A stretch of DNA of 64,000 nt, taken from Acidobacteriaceae bacterium. GTDB lineage: Bacteria; Acidobacteriota; Terriglobia; Terriglobales; Acidobacteriaceae. The notes below the pieces were generated by a model, which did no database searches, was not told the DNA's origin, and saw only the letters and a program-made list of their open reading frames with translations. Positions 44,540 to 52,111 of the stretch are shown piece after piece. A program made the position numbers and the translations under genes. The first letter of the stretch is position 1; every line of letters starts with the position of its first letter. The stretch covers positions 1,533-65,532 of the forward strand of contig PLCO01000058.1 in NCBI GenBank assembly GCA_003134815.1, in the 5' to 3' direction.

Positions 44540-44818
44540 GTGATTCAATCGTTTCGTCACCGGGGCCTGAAGCGACTATACGAGGAAGATGATTCACGGG
44601 GCGTGTTGGCAGAGCACTTGACCAAGCTTCGAAACATTCTGGCTCGCTTGGACGCCGCCTCATCGCCTGAAGACTTAAATCTCCCAGGTTTTCGGCTTCA
44701 TGCGCTTAAGAGAGATTACAGAGGATTCTGGGCTGTGACGGTGCGGGCCAACTGGCGCGTGATCTTTCGATTCTCTTCCGGAAACGCCATTGATGTGGAC
44801 TATCTCGATTACCACTAA
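44540..44818 (+). CDS. higB: HigB-like toxin, RelE/ParE superfamily
   Basis: A 92-aa protein with the HigB pattern: IQSFRHRGLKRLYEEDDSRGV at the start, HLTKLRNILARLDAA, LNLPGFRLHALKRDYRGFWAVTVRANWRVIFRF and the closing DVDYLDYH. These toxins cut mRNA at the ribosome. It starts with GTG and precedes the antitoxin gene by 12 bp, the toxin-first order typical of higBA. The promoter and operator directly upstream support autoregulation. Confidence 0.9.
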   Translation: MIQSFRHRGLKRLYEEDDSRGVLAEHLTKLRNILARLDAASSPEDLNLPGFRLHALKRDYRGFWAVTVRANWRVIFRFSSGNAIDVDYLDYH

Positions 44819-44830
44819 GGAGCTTCCAAA

Positions 44831-45112
44831 ATGCCGATGAAGAATCCTCCCCACCCCGGAATGACGGTCCTGGCCGAATGCATCGAACCGCTTGGCCTGA
44901 CCATCACGCACGCTGCGCAGGCTCTGGGAGTAACGCGCACCACGCTTTCTGAACTGGTCAACGGCAAGCGCGGCATCTCCGCCGAAATGGCGGTCAGGCT
45001 GTCAAAAGTCTTCGGGGGCAGCGCCGCTAGCTGGATCACGCAGCAGGCGCACTACGATTTGGCACAGATCCCGGCTGAGCGGATCAAGCTCAAGCGGCTC
45101 GCCGCTGCATAA
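44831..45112 (+). CDS. higA: HigA-family addiction-module antitoxin (XRE/HTH)
   Basis: A 93-aa protein. The N-terminus ([68 protein letters not shown]) is the classic HigA helix-turn-helix with the motif PPHPG. The HTH (about 25-48) probably binds the 18-bp palindrome in front of higB. It ends in a short tail. A strong bidirectional terminator lies 47 bp downstream. Confidence 0.92.
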   Translation: MPMKNPPHPGMTVLAECIEPLGLTITHAAQALGVTRTTLSELVNGKRGISAEMAVRLSKVFGGSAASWITQQAHYDLAQIPAERIKLKRLAAA

Positions 45113-45158
45113 GTTCGTTCGCTTCAACTATTGTCACTGCTCGTTTGTTGAAACGAAA

Positions 45159-45186
45159 AAGGGCAGACCCGCTTGGGCCTGCCCTT
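45159..45186. terminator. Bidirectional intrinsic terminator between higA and the OmpA-like gene
   Basis: Hairpin AAGGGCAG...CTGCCCTT (45159-45166 and 45179-45186) with an inner CCC/GGG, an A-tract on the left and CGTCTTT on the right. It fits the two convergent genes higA and the ompA-like gene. Confidence 0.7.
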
Positions 45187-45227
45187 CGTCTTTCCACAAG
45201 AAACAATGATCCGGGGAAACGCTTGTG

Positions 45228-45995
45228 TTATTCGGGAACTGGTGACGATGTAACCTGACCGGCCGGCGAGCTGGACTGCCCAGTCGTCGGCTGACCTTGC
45301 GCTGGCGCCCCGCCGTTCATGTTCGAGAGCAACTGCACCTGCACGCGACGGTTTTCCTTGCGCCCTGCAGCCGTGTCGTTCGAAGCCACATACTGATCCT
45401 TGCCGATACCGATCAGATAGAAGCGGTGCGGAGCAACGCCGTATTTCGCAGCCAGATACTGCACCACCGCATCCGCGCGGCGCTGGCTCAGGTCGTAGTT
45501 GTACTGCGCCGAACCAACCGAATCCGTTCCGCCTGTCACTTCAAGGATGTAGCTCTTCGCAGAACCGAGCGAACCCGCAAAGCTGTCCAATTGCGCCTTG
45601 TCATCGGTGGTGAGCAACGCCTTGTCAAAGCCGAAGGTCACGGAAACCGCAGCCACCTGCTTGTAGTTGTCCAGCCCCTTCACCACGCTGTCCAGCGAGT
45701 CGGCGCGATGCGCCACGTCGTTGGCTGCCGTGTCGGCGGTGTTTGCAGCGTCGCTGGCGGCCTGCGCGCTCGTCTGGGCCGTGTCGGCGGCGCCTTGCGC
45801 ATGCGCAATGCCCGCCATCGCGCGGTCATTCACGTCGTGGGCCGCTCGGTTATTGGCTGCGGTCTTCTGCTCGAGTTGATCGGTGTGATCGATGATCGGC
45901 CCCGTCTGCGTCCGAACGTAATTCTTTGTGGCGCATCCCGCCACGCCAAACGCCATCAACGCCGCTGCCGTCAACGCAAATCCAAATCGCTGCAT
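45228..45995 (-). CDS. OmpA-like lipoprotein (Pal-type peptidoglycan-binding domain)
   Basis: A 255-aa protein. A short signal peptide ends in the lipobox FGVAGC (lipid-modified Cys about 20). Then an Ala/Thr/Asp-rich coiled-coil-like helix runs (about 35-110, with AADTAQTSAQAASDAANTADTAANDVA), and a C-terminal OmpA domain (about 118-225) with TGGTDSVGSAQYNYDLSQRRADAVVQYLAAKYG and the NRRVQVQL finish. It anchors the outer membrane to peptidoglycan. The tail is Gln/Pro/Ser-rich. The start at 45995 has GAGGAG at correct distance; an ATG at 46001 is also in frame. Monocistronic. Confidence 0.87.
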   Translation of the reverse strand: MQRFGFALTAAALMAFGVAGCATKNYVRTQTGPIIDHTDQLEQKTAANNRAAHDVNDRAMAGIAHAQGAADTAQTSAQAASDAANTADTAANDVAHRADSLDSVVKGLDNYKQVAAVSVTFGFDKALLTTDDKAQLDSFAGSLGSAKSYILEVTGGTDSVGSAQYNYDLSQRRADAVVQYLAAKYGVAPHRFYLIGIGKDQYVASNDTAAGRKENRRVQVQLLSNMNGGAPAQGQPTTGQSSSPAGQVTSSPVPE

Positions 45996-46001
45996 TTTCA
46001 T

Positions 46002-46441
46002 TCTCCTCACCTCTCCATTCCCTGCCGGCGCGTTACGCGCTCTTCCGCCTGGAAGGGGTTCTGTTTTCCGCCTTTCTAAGTGCACGCCGCCATCCAATCG
46101 GGAGCGGCCATGCAACGCGTTGAAAACTAAGAAGATTGTCGGGCGGCTCACCCTGTTCCGCACAGCCCGAAACCATGTAATTTTTACCCTTCCCGGTAAG
46201 CTTTCCCTGATCTTCACGCACCGCGGCAAAAGCCGCGTCCGCATTTTCCTTGCGACTGTTTGCGTATCCCTGTTGATCGCTTTTCCAGTTTGGCTCGGCC
46301 TATCAGGCTCGCCAATTCTGGCACGTCAATCTCTCGCCGCATCAATTCCCGATATTCTAGGAATTGGGCCGCTGTGTATCGGACCCGTATCAGACTCCAC
46401 GTCCAACGATCGCGATCCCCAAGAACGCGTCAAGAACCCAT
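46002..46441. other. Divergent intergenic region between the OmpA-like gene and uvrC
   Basis: About 440 bases without a supported gene. A reading on the plus strand contains a hydrophobic stretch (VRIFLATVCVSLLIAFPVWLG at about 46230-46300) but has no clear start and runs out of frame into uvrC. It was not annotated. Confidence 0.4.
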
Positions 46442-48412
46442 ATGGATCTCTACGACAAAATCCGTACCCTGCCGACGCAGCCCGGCGTTTATCTCTACAA
46501 AAACGCCGAGGGCGAAGTTATCTATGTGGGCAAGGCCAACAACCTGCGCTCGCGCGTGCGCTCGTATTTGCTTGAGGCTTCGCAGGCAAACGCAAAAACC
46601 GGCTCGCTGATGCGCGAGGCCGTGGACATTGAAACCATTCTCGTCGCCAACGAACATGAAGCTCTCGCGCTCGAAAACAATCTGATCAAACAGCGCAAGC
46701 CGCGCTTCAACATTTTGCTGCGCGACGACAAGACCTACCCCTACGTCAAGCTCACCCTCGCCGACCGCTTCCCCAAAGTTTTCGTCACGCGCCGCCTGCG
46801 CAAGGACGGCTCGGCTTATTACGGCCCGTACTTTCCGGGCAATCTCGCCTATCGCGTAGTCGAGCTCATTCACCGCAGCTTCCTGCTGCCCAGTTGCAAG
46901 GTCGATCTCTCGCGCTACCATCCGCGCGCCTGCCTGCAGTACTACATTCATCGCTGCCTCGGCCCCTGCGTCGAGGGCCTCACCACTCCCGACACCTACA
47001 AACAGGCCGTCCGCGATGCGCAGCTTTTCCTCGAGGGCCGGCACGCCGAGCTAGAACGCACGCTCACGGCACGCATGAAAGCTGCTGCCGAAGCTGAGCA
47101 GTTCGAGGCCGCTGCGCGTCTGCGCGATCAGCTCTCCACGGTGCATCAACTCCAGGAAAAGCAGCGCATCGCCACTGCCGAGCTCAACGATGACGCCGAC
47201 GTATTCGGCTATCACTTTGAGGACGGCAGCCTGGCCGTGAATCTCTTCCACATGCGCAACGGCAAAATCGTCGACCGCCGCGAATTCTTCTGGGAAGATC
47301 TGCCAAGCCTTCTCGAAGCAGTCAGAGAGGACCCATCTGACGGACCACGAACCGAGGGTGCCCCATCCTTGCCGACGGCTTCATCGTCGGCAAGGGTGGG
47401 AAAGCACGACACCCAGCCAGACTCAGACAAAGCGGAGTTCAACGCCGGCCACGTCTTCTCCGCGCTTCTCAAGCAGCTCTACATTGACCAGCAGTATGTT
47501 CCGCGCACCATTCTTCTGCCTGCTGATTTCGATGATCGCGAGACGCTTGCCGCGCTGCTCTCCGACCGCACCGGCCACAAGATCGAGATCGCCGTCCCTC
47601 AGCGCGGCGACAAAAAATCGCTCGTCGACCTCGCCGGCCAGAACGCCCACCAGTCTTACACGCAACGCTTCCGTGTGCTGGAGCCTTCGCGCAAGGCCAT
47701 TCAGGAGGCGCTCGCCGACGTGCTCATGCTCCCCGAGCTGCCGCGCCGCATCGAGTGCTTCGACATCTCGCACATCCAGGGCGCTGAAACCGTCGCATCG
47801 CTCGTCGTGTGGGAAGGCGGCAAGATGAACAAATCCGCCTATCGCAAATTCAAAGTGAAAACCGTCGCCGGCGTGGACGATTTCGCTTCCATGCGCGAAG
47901 TGGTCGACCGCCGCTATCGACGCCTGAAGGATGAAGCCGTGGCCGATCCAAAGGCCCAGCCAATGCCGTCACTAATCCTCGTCGACGGCGGCCTCGGCCA
48001 GCTTCACGCCGCGGCTGAGGCGCTCGAATCACTCGGCTTTACCTCGCAGCCGCTCGCGTCCATCGCAAAGAGAGAAGAGGTCATCTACCTCTATGGCAAT
48101 GAGGACGAGCCGATCGTTCTTGACCGCCGCAGCCCGGTGCTCCATCTCGTCCAGCTCATTCGCGACGAGAGCCATCGTTTCGCCGTCGGATATCACCGCC
48201 AGCGCCGGGCGATGAGAGATAGAGACTCCGAGCTATTGAACATTCCCGGCGTCGGCACACAAACCCGCCAGCGTTTGCTCACGCACTTCGGCAGCCTGCG
48301 CGACGTGCAGCAAGCCACAGCGGAATCACTCGCCGCCGTCGTCAGCCGCAAAACCGCCGAGACGATCTGGCTTCATTTTCATGTCGCAGCGACAAGCCCC
48401 TCAAAAGCGTAG
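46442..48412 (+). CDS. uvrC: Excinuclease ABC subunit C
   Basis: A 656-aa endonuclease that makes both incisions in nucleotide excision repair. It has the N-terminal GIY-YIG domain (GVYLYKNAEGEVIYVGKANNLRSRV, about residues 13-40), a UVR-like region (AEAEQFEAAARLRDQL, about 213-230), the RNase H-like domain (IECFDISHIQG and VDGGLGQLHAA) and C-terminal HhH (LNIPGVGTQTRQRLL, and a second). Start ATG at 46442 (MDLYDKIRTLP); longer readings lack support. Between about 305 and 325 lies an insertion that corresponds to a palindromic repeat (see 47356-47410), unique to this copy. It works with UvrA (38.9 kb); uvrB is not in the window. Confidence 0.93.
   Translation: MDLYDKIRTLPTQPGVYLYKNAEGEVIYVGKANNLRSRVRSYLLEASQANAKTGSLMREAVDIETILVANEHEALALENNLIKQRKPRFNILLRDDKTYPYVKLTLADRFPKVFVTRRLRKDGSAYYGPYFPGNLAYRVVELIHRSFLLPSCKVDLSRYHPRACLQYYIHRCLGPCVEGLTTPDTYKQAVRDAQLFLEGRHAELERTLTARMKAAAEAEQFEAAARLRDQLSTVHQLQEKQRIATAELNDDADVFGYHFEDGSLAVNLFHMRNGKIVDRREFFWEDLPSLLEAVREDPSDGPRTEGAPSLPTASSSARVGKHDTQPDSDKAEFNAGHVFSALLKQLYIDQQYVPRTILLPADFDDRETLAALLSDRTGHKIEIAVPQRGDKKSLVDLAGQNAHQSYTQRFRVLEPSRKAIQEALADVLMLPELPRRIECFDISHIQGAETVASLVVWEGGKMNKSAYRKFKVKTVAGVDDFASMREVVDRRYRRLKDEAVADPKAQPMPSLILVDGGLGQLHAAAEALESLGFTSQPLASIAKREEVIYLYGNEDEPIVLDRRSPVLHLVQLIRDESHRFAVGYHRQRRAMRDRDSELLNIPGVGTQTRQRLLTHFGSLRDVQQATAESLAAVVSRKTAETIWLHFHVAATSPSKA
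47356..47410. repeat. REP-like palindrome inside uvrC (in frame)
   Basis: Core GGGTGCCCCATCCTTGC followed by a 16-bp stem-loop (arms 47362-47377 and 47385-47400, one G-T wobble) and ending GGGTGGGAAAGCACGAC. The core matches GGGTGCCCCATCC at 61828-61840 and the reverse at about 63497-63512. It adds about 18 amino acids to UvrC without breaking the frame. Confidence 0.75.
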
Positions 48413-48422
48413 TATCTCGAGC

Positions 48423-48617
48423 ATGGAAGACAGCGACGAATTGACCGATCCGGAACGCGACGCCGAGAAGCTTTTCAGCGATATCCCCGCCCCTTTCGTG
48501 GGAATCAGCGCCAAGAAGCGCCGTATACATCTCGAAGCCTCTCGACGTCTGGCCGCCATGGGTGGCACCATGCCCGACCTCGAATATATTCGCCGCCTGC
48601 GGGTGGATGACCTTTAG
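48423..48617 (+). CDS. Small hypothetical protein, VapB-like C-terminus
   Basis: A 64-aa acidic-then-basic protein (MEDSDELTDPERDAEKLFSDIP... then HLEASRRLAAMGGTMPDLEYIRR). The second half resembles the C-terminal segment of VapB antitoxins (alanine-rich helix then GGxxPDL), but no toxin gene follows. The start could also be at 48381 inside the uvrC end. I regard it as a possible orphan antitoxin or unrelated small protein. Confidence 0.5.
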   Translation: MEDSDELTDPERDAEKLFSDIPAPFVGISAKKRRIHLEASRRLAAMGGTMPDLEYIRRLRVDDL

Positions 48618-48668
48618 TCTTCCGCGCGCTCGAATTTACGAGCCTGGCATTCTATGATTGCTTAAGTC

Positions 48669-49631
48669 ATGAACAATCTGTGCCGTCCGTTTTTTTCCGT
48701 CGTCGTTTTCGTTCTCTCCGCCGGCGTCTCTCTCTTGTTCAGCGCGCAGATGGCCTATCCGTCCCAAGCCTCATCCTCTACTGCTCAGCCCAGCCAACAG
48801 CCATCCAGTGCCGCCAAGCCAACCGGCGCGATCGGCCTCATAGGCTCTGGTGCGGCCACGGAAATCACTCCCGAAGGCTACCTGCGCACCGGCTTTGAAG
48901 AGCTGATGTTTTTTCGCGGCGCCGATCTCGAGCCCACTAACGCTCACATTCGTTCGCTGGAGCAGGCGCATCTGCCCATCGTTCATTACGAAATCACCCG
49001 CGACGGCATCGCATACCGCTTCACGATCTTCGCGGGCAAGATCGACAAGAGCGCTATCATTCGCGCGCGGCAGCACGCCAAGTTCCCTTTCATGCCTGGC
49101 TTTAACATTGAATCCGACATCTACGAGCCGATGGTGAACTTCGTTCGCGTTGAAGTTACGAATTCTGCAAGTGAGCCGAAACGCGCCGTCTTTGCTTCTG
49201 GCGTCCGCTACGACGGCCCCTACACTGCCGCAGCTCCTCGCCGCGACAACGGCCACGTCGGCGAAGCATTCAGTCCCGGCTGGATGAACTATTTCGACGA
49301 TGCGAACTTCTATCGCTTCAACCGCGATCTCTACAACTTCCCGGCAGGCTATGCCGACCGCAGCTTCACAGTCCGTAAGAACTGGAGCGAGCCGAACCCA
49401 CAGTACGTCCTCGGGGTGACGCAACTCAACGCCACTCCCACTGTGCCCATCGGTATCGTTACGTATGCGCGCGAACTCAAGCCCGGTGAGACGTGGACTC
49501 TCGATTTCAAGATGCCGCTCATTCCCAACGCCGACCCCTTCGTCATCTCGGCCATCGACGATGCCAGCTTCGACGCAATCGAGGCCCAGATCCGCGCAGA
49601 GATTCACGCAGAGCCGGGCGCGCAGCATTGA
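48669..49631 (+). CDS. Secreted hypothetical protein
   Basis: A 320-aa protein with a signal peptide (about residues 1-30, ending in MAYPSQA). A Ser/Gln/Pro-rich linker is at about 31-55. The globular part is beta-rich with many aromatics (GIAYRFTIFAGKIDKSAIIRARQHAKFPFMPGFNIESDIYEPMVNFVRVEVTN, WMNYFDDANFYRFNRDLYNFPAGYADRSFTVRKNW). No cysteines in the mature region. It could be a carbohydrate-binding or scaffold domain; no family recognised. It stands alone after the small VapB-like gene. Confidence 0.65.
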   Translation: MNNLCRPFFSVVVFVLSAGVSLLFSAQMAYPSQASSSTAQPSQQPSSAAKPTGAIGLIGSGAATEITPEGYLRTGFEELMFFRGADLEPTNAHIRSLEQAHLPIVHYEITRDGIAYRFTIFAGKIDKSAIIRARQHAKFPFMPGFNIESDIYEPMVNFVRVEVTNSASEPKRAVFASGVRYDGPYTAAAPRRDNGHVGEAFSPGWMNYFDDANFYRFNRDLYNFPAGYADRSFTVRKNWSEPNPQYVLGVTQLNATPTVPIGIVTYARELKPGETWTLDFKMPLIPNADPFVISAIDDASFDAIEAQIRAEIHAEPGAQH

Positions 49632-49720
49632 TGCAACGTCAATCCCTGACAAGCTCGGAACGCCGCTGGCGACAGCTTCTCGTTCACCATCGCCAAGGGC
49701 CGAGCGGAGCCTAAGCGGGC

Positions 49721-50185
49721 CTAGTTGGCAGCCACAAATTGCATTGAGATGCCCGGATTCAGATGCGCGGCCACGGTTTCAAGCAAATCCATCGGCGGCA
49801 CCGGCTTGGTGAGCAAAGTGAAGTGGCTTCCCGCGCGGCGCGCATTCGCCAGCAAATCCTTCGCTGAAGCTTGGCCCGAGAAGAGAAGGACCCCGCAGTC
49901 AGGAAACACGCGCTTGACGGTCAGGGCCAGGTCAACTCCGTTCATCCCCGGCAAATACACGTCCGTTATCAGCACTTGGGGCGGCGTCACGAGCGCGGAC
50001 TCGAGCGCCATATCTGCGTCGTATGCCGCGGTGGCGGCATAGCCGTTGTGCTTGAGGATTGTGACGATCGTGTCAGCTATCAGCGGCTCGTCATCGACAA
50101 CCAGCACTCGCGGACGGTTGTCGCTTGCGTTGAATGAACGGCCTTCGACAGCCGAATCGACAGGGGAATTTTGTGTTCCGTTCAT
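49721..50185 (-). CDS. Stand-alone response regulator (receiver domain only)
   Basis: A 154-aa receiver (CheY-like) protein. It has VLVVDDEPLIA with the acidic pair (about 30-33), the phospho-acceptor Asp in VLITDVYLPGMNG (about 75), and the Lys in LLTKPVPPMDLL (about 127). A hydrophilic leader of about 20 residues precedes it. No output domain is fused, so it acts by protein interaction or as a phosphate sink; the cognate kinase is not adjacent. GAGG precedes the ATG at 50185. Confidence 0.85.
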   Translation of the reverse strand: MNGTQNSPVDSAVEGRSFNASDNRPRVLVVDDEPLIADTIVTILKHNGYAATAAYDADMALESALVTPPQVLITDVYLPGMNGVDLALTVKRVFPDCGVLLFSGQASAKDLLANARRAGSHFTLLTKPVPPMDLLETVAAHLNPGISMQFVAAN

Positions 50186-50517
50186 TGTTTCACCTCGGTA
50201 CCTATGTCGAAAACCATTGCAAATCGCCTTCCATTCGATTTGGATTCTTCAAATCTCAAAGTGATATGAATGGTTTACGCTGTGGACAACCGTTCGGCAT
50301 GAGACGCGACTTCCCGCCAGGAATATGTGAACTAATTACACGATTAGGACATTTTTACTCGGACGATAGCATTCAAATACGTTAGTGATAGGGATTCGCA
50401 AGAAATTCGGCTCCTCTCGCGATACGCTCCGCGCCTGAGCCGGAACGGCGCCGTTCGCGCAACTTAGGCATACGCCGGACCCGCATCTGCATCTGACGAA
50501 GAATGAGGAGCGTTCCC
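50186..50517. other. Divergent intergenic region between the receiver gene and 50518
   Basis: 330 bases, comparatively AT-rich, with no supported gene; a 39-codon reading from an ATG at about 50266 has no ribosome binding site. Promoters for both flanking genes should be here, but I could not place them with confidence. Confidence 0.4.
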
Positions 50518-50811
50518 ATGGCACAACGCCATCGTCAGAACGCCGTGCACCTGAGAATTCAAAAGATCCAGCAGGATGCGGTCCCCAAAGGCCGGTCGGG
50601 CAAGCATAAACGCATCGTTGCCCTTCTGCTGAAACAGCTACATCGACTGCCTGCCGACAGCGCCCTCAAAGTTTCCCTCACTGCTCTGCCCGACAGCAAA
50701 GCAAATATCCGCGCCGCGCTCAATCGCGCTACGCATCAGAATGGGCTGGCCGTGGCCACATCGAGCGACGCCAACCATCTCTATCTCTGGAAGACTGCCG
50801 GCAAATCCTGA
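50518..50811 (+). CDS. Small basic hypothetical protein
   Basis: A 97-aa protein, rich in Lys, Arg and Gln at the start (AQRHRQNAVHLRIQKIQQDAVPKGRSGKHKRIVALLLKQL), then a compact alpha/beta part (ALKVSLTALPDSKANIRAALNRATHQNGLAVATSSDANHLYLWK). This looks like a small nucleic-acid-binding protein. GAGGAGC precedes the ATG at 50518. It ends 30 bp before the S4 protein gene and may share its transcript. Family unknown. Confidence 0.6.
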   Translation: MAQRHRQNAVHLRIQKIQQDAVPKGRSGKHKRIVALLLKQLHRLPADSALKVSLTALPDSKANIRAALNRATHQNGLAVATSSDANHLYLWKTAGKS

Positions 50812-50841
50812 TAGCATTTGCTGGTTCTTCCGAATCTCCAA

Positions 50842-51225
50842 ATGGACGCTGTGCGCATTGACAAATGGCTTTGGGCCGCGCGCTTCTTTAAGACGCGCGC
50901 CCTGGCCTCGCGAGCCTGCGACATCGGCCGCATTCAATCCAACGGCCTGCGCTCCAAGCCCGCGCGCGAAGTTCGCGCCGGAGATAAGCTGCGCATTGAA
51001 AACGAGCGCGGAATTTTTGAAGTCGAGGTTCTCGCCGTCAGCGTCATCCGCGGCCCGGCCGCCGTAGCGCAAACTCTCTACCGCGAATCCGACTTGAGCC
51101 GCGAGGCGCGCCTCCATCTCGCCGAGGAGCGCAAGGCCCTTAATCAATTTGCCGGGCTCCCGCCGGGTCGCCCTTCCAAGCGCGACCGCCGGAGAATCAT
51201 TCAATTCCGCGGCCGCGGCATTTAG
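50842..51225 (+). CDS. S4-domain RNA-binding protein (Hsp15-like)
   Basis: A 127-aa protein of the S4 superfamily. The S4 core is at the N-terminus: VRIDKWLWAARFFKTRALASRACDIGRIQSNGLRSKPAREVRAGDKLRIENERG. This is the pattern of Hsp15, a heat-shock factor that rescues stalled 50S subunits with nascent chains. The C-terminal basic region (PSKRDRRRIIQFRGRGI) is normal for the family. Start at the ATG at 50842; an ATG at 50818 would extend it by eight residues. Confidence 0.86.
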   Translation: MDAVRIDKWLWAARFFKTRALASRACDIGRIQSNGLRSKPAREVRAGDKLRIENERGIFEVEVLAVSVIRGPAAVAQTLYRESDLSREARLHLAEERKALNQFAGLPPGRPSKRDRRRIIQFRGRGI

Positions 51226-51282
51226 GGTGGATCGACATATAAGGACGGGCAGCGTTGCGAGCGAAAATCCGCCCAGACGCAG

Positions 51283-51309
51283 GAGAGCCCGGCACGGGGC
51301 CGGGCTCTC
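51283..51309. terminator. Strong bidirectional terminator hairpin
   Basis: GAGAGCCCGGC / GCCGGGCTCTC (51283-51293 and 51299-51309), 11-bp perfect stem with a 5-base loop, between the converging S4 and thioredoxin genes. The T-tract is short, so the strength comes from the stem. Confidence 0.65.
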
Positions 51310-51327
51310 TCATCTCGACAAACTCGC

Positions 51328-51660
51328 TTACGCGATCAGCTTCTTGATCTTCTCTTCGATCACATCCTGGGGAACGTAGCCCACAATCTGATCCGCAACC
51401 TTGCCGCCTTTGAAGAACAGCAGCGCCGGAATGCCGCGAATGCCATAGCGCGATGGCGTCGCGCCATTCTGATCCACATTTACCTTGGCCACTTTCAGCT
51501 TGCCGGCGTATGTCGCAGCCACTCCATCAACAATCGGCGCAATCGCCTTGCACGGTCCGCACCATACCGCCCAAAAATCCACCATAACCGGCTGCTCGCT
51601 CTTCAGCACTTCCTGGTCAAAATTCGCATCGTTCACTTCCACCACACCCAAACCAGCCAT
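51328..51660 (-). CDS. trxA: Thioredoxin
   Basis: A 110-aa thioredoxin with the active site WCGPCK (about residues 31-36), the cis-Pro in GIRGIPALLFF (about 76) and the usual beta-alpha-beta order. It reduces disulfides in the cytoplasm. Family length is normal. The ATG at 51660 follows AGGAGG. Monocistronic, converging with the S4 gene. Confidence 0.95.
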   Translation of the reverse strand: MAGLGVVEVNDANFDQEVLKSEQPVMVDFWAVWCGPCKAIAPIVDGVAATYAGKLKVAKVNVDQNGATPSRYGIRGIPALLFFKGGKVADQIVGYVPQDVIEEKIKKLIA

Positions 51661-52111
51661 GATCCTCCTAGCGGACCCGCACCCGATGATTGTACAGGAA
51701 ACCCTTCATCCAATTTGATGCCGCGGCGCTCGGAAAGTCGCAAACCTCGCTGCCGTTGCGCAGTGTATCGGACAACCAAATCGCTTGATTTGTCATCAAT
51801 CCCTTTAGTCGGAAAATCGTCCTGGAGATTAGCGTCTACTTCGCTGCGTTTGAGTTGCGTTTTCTGTGTGCGCAATCGTTTGAGCGCGCAAATAAAAGCG
51901 CCCGGATCCGATAAGGATCACAGGCGCTAGAGCAGCCCTCCCCCAGAACTGCCCACGGAGCGAATGTAAGGTGTTTAATCTATAAATAGCAAGCAAACTT
52001 GAGTAATAGGCGGAGTAATCAAAAAATTGGTGACTACCCACCTAAGCAACCACCGTAACTTACTCATAACGCATAGGTTTGCCGAATGAAAACGGCGGTC
52101 TCTTCTCTAAC
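51661..52111. other. AT-rich intergenic region between trxA and thrB
   Basis: 450 bases, clearly more AT-rich than its surroundings, with no supported protein gene. It contains the direct repeat GAGTAATAGGCGGAGTAATC (about 52000-52019), a complementary TTACTC stretch (about 52060) and, at its left end, the terminator at 51897-51928 that would serve a minus-strand transcript. A small RNA or an unusually long 3' region of thrB is possible. Confidence 0.4.
51890..51928 (-). terminator. Intrinsic terminator on the minus strand, downstream of thrB
   Basis: Hairpin built of AGCGCC/GGCGCT (51897-51902 and 51923-51928) plus inner GATCC/GGATC, followed on the minus strand by TTTTATTT. This is a good rho-independent terminator, but it stands about 180 bp beyond the thrB stop codon. 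Confidence 0.6.

Noticed and set aside
45928..46575. Long plus-strand reading between the OmpA-like gene and uvrC with a hydrophobic stretch
   Set aside because: It overlaps uvrC in another frame, has no ribosome site, and begins antisense to the OmpA-like gene. The hydrophobic stretch is probably chance.
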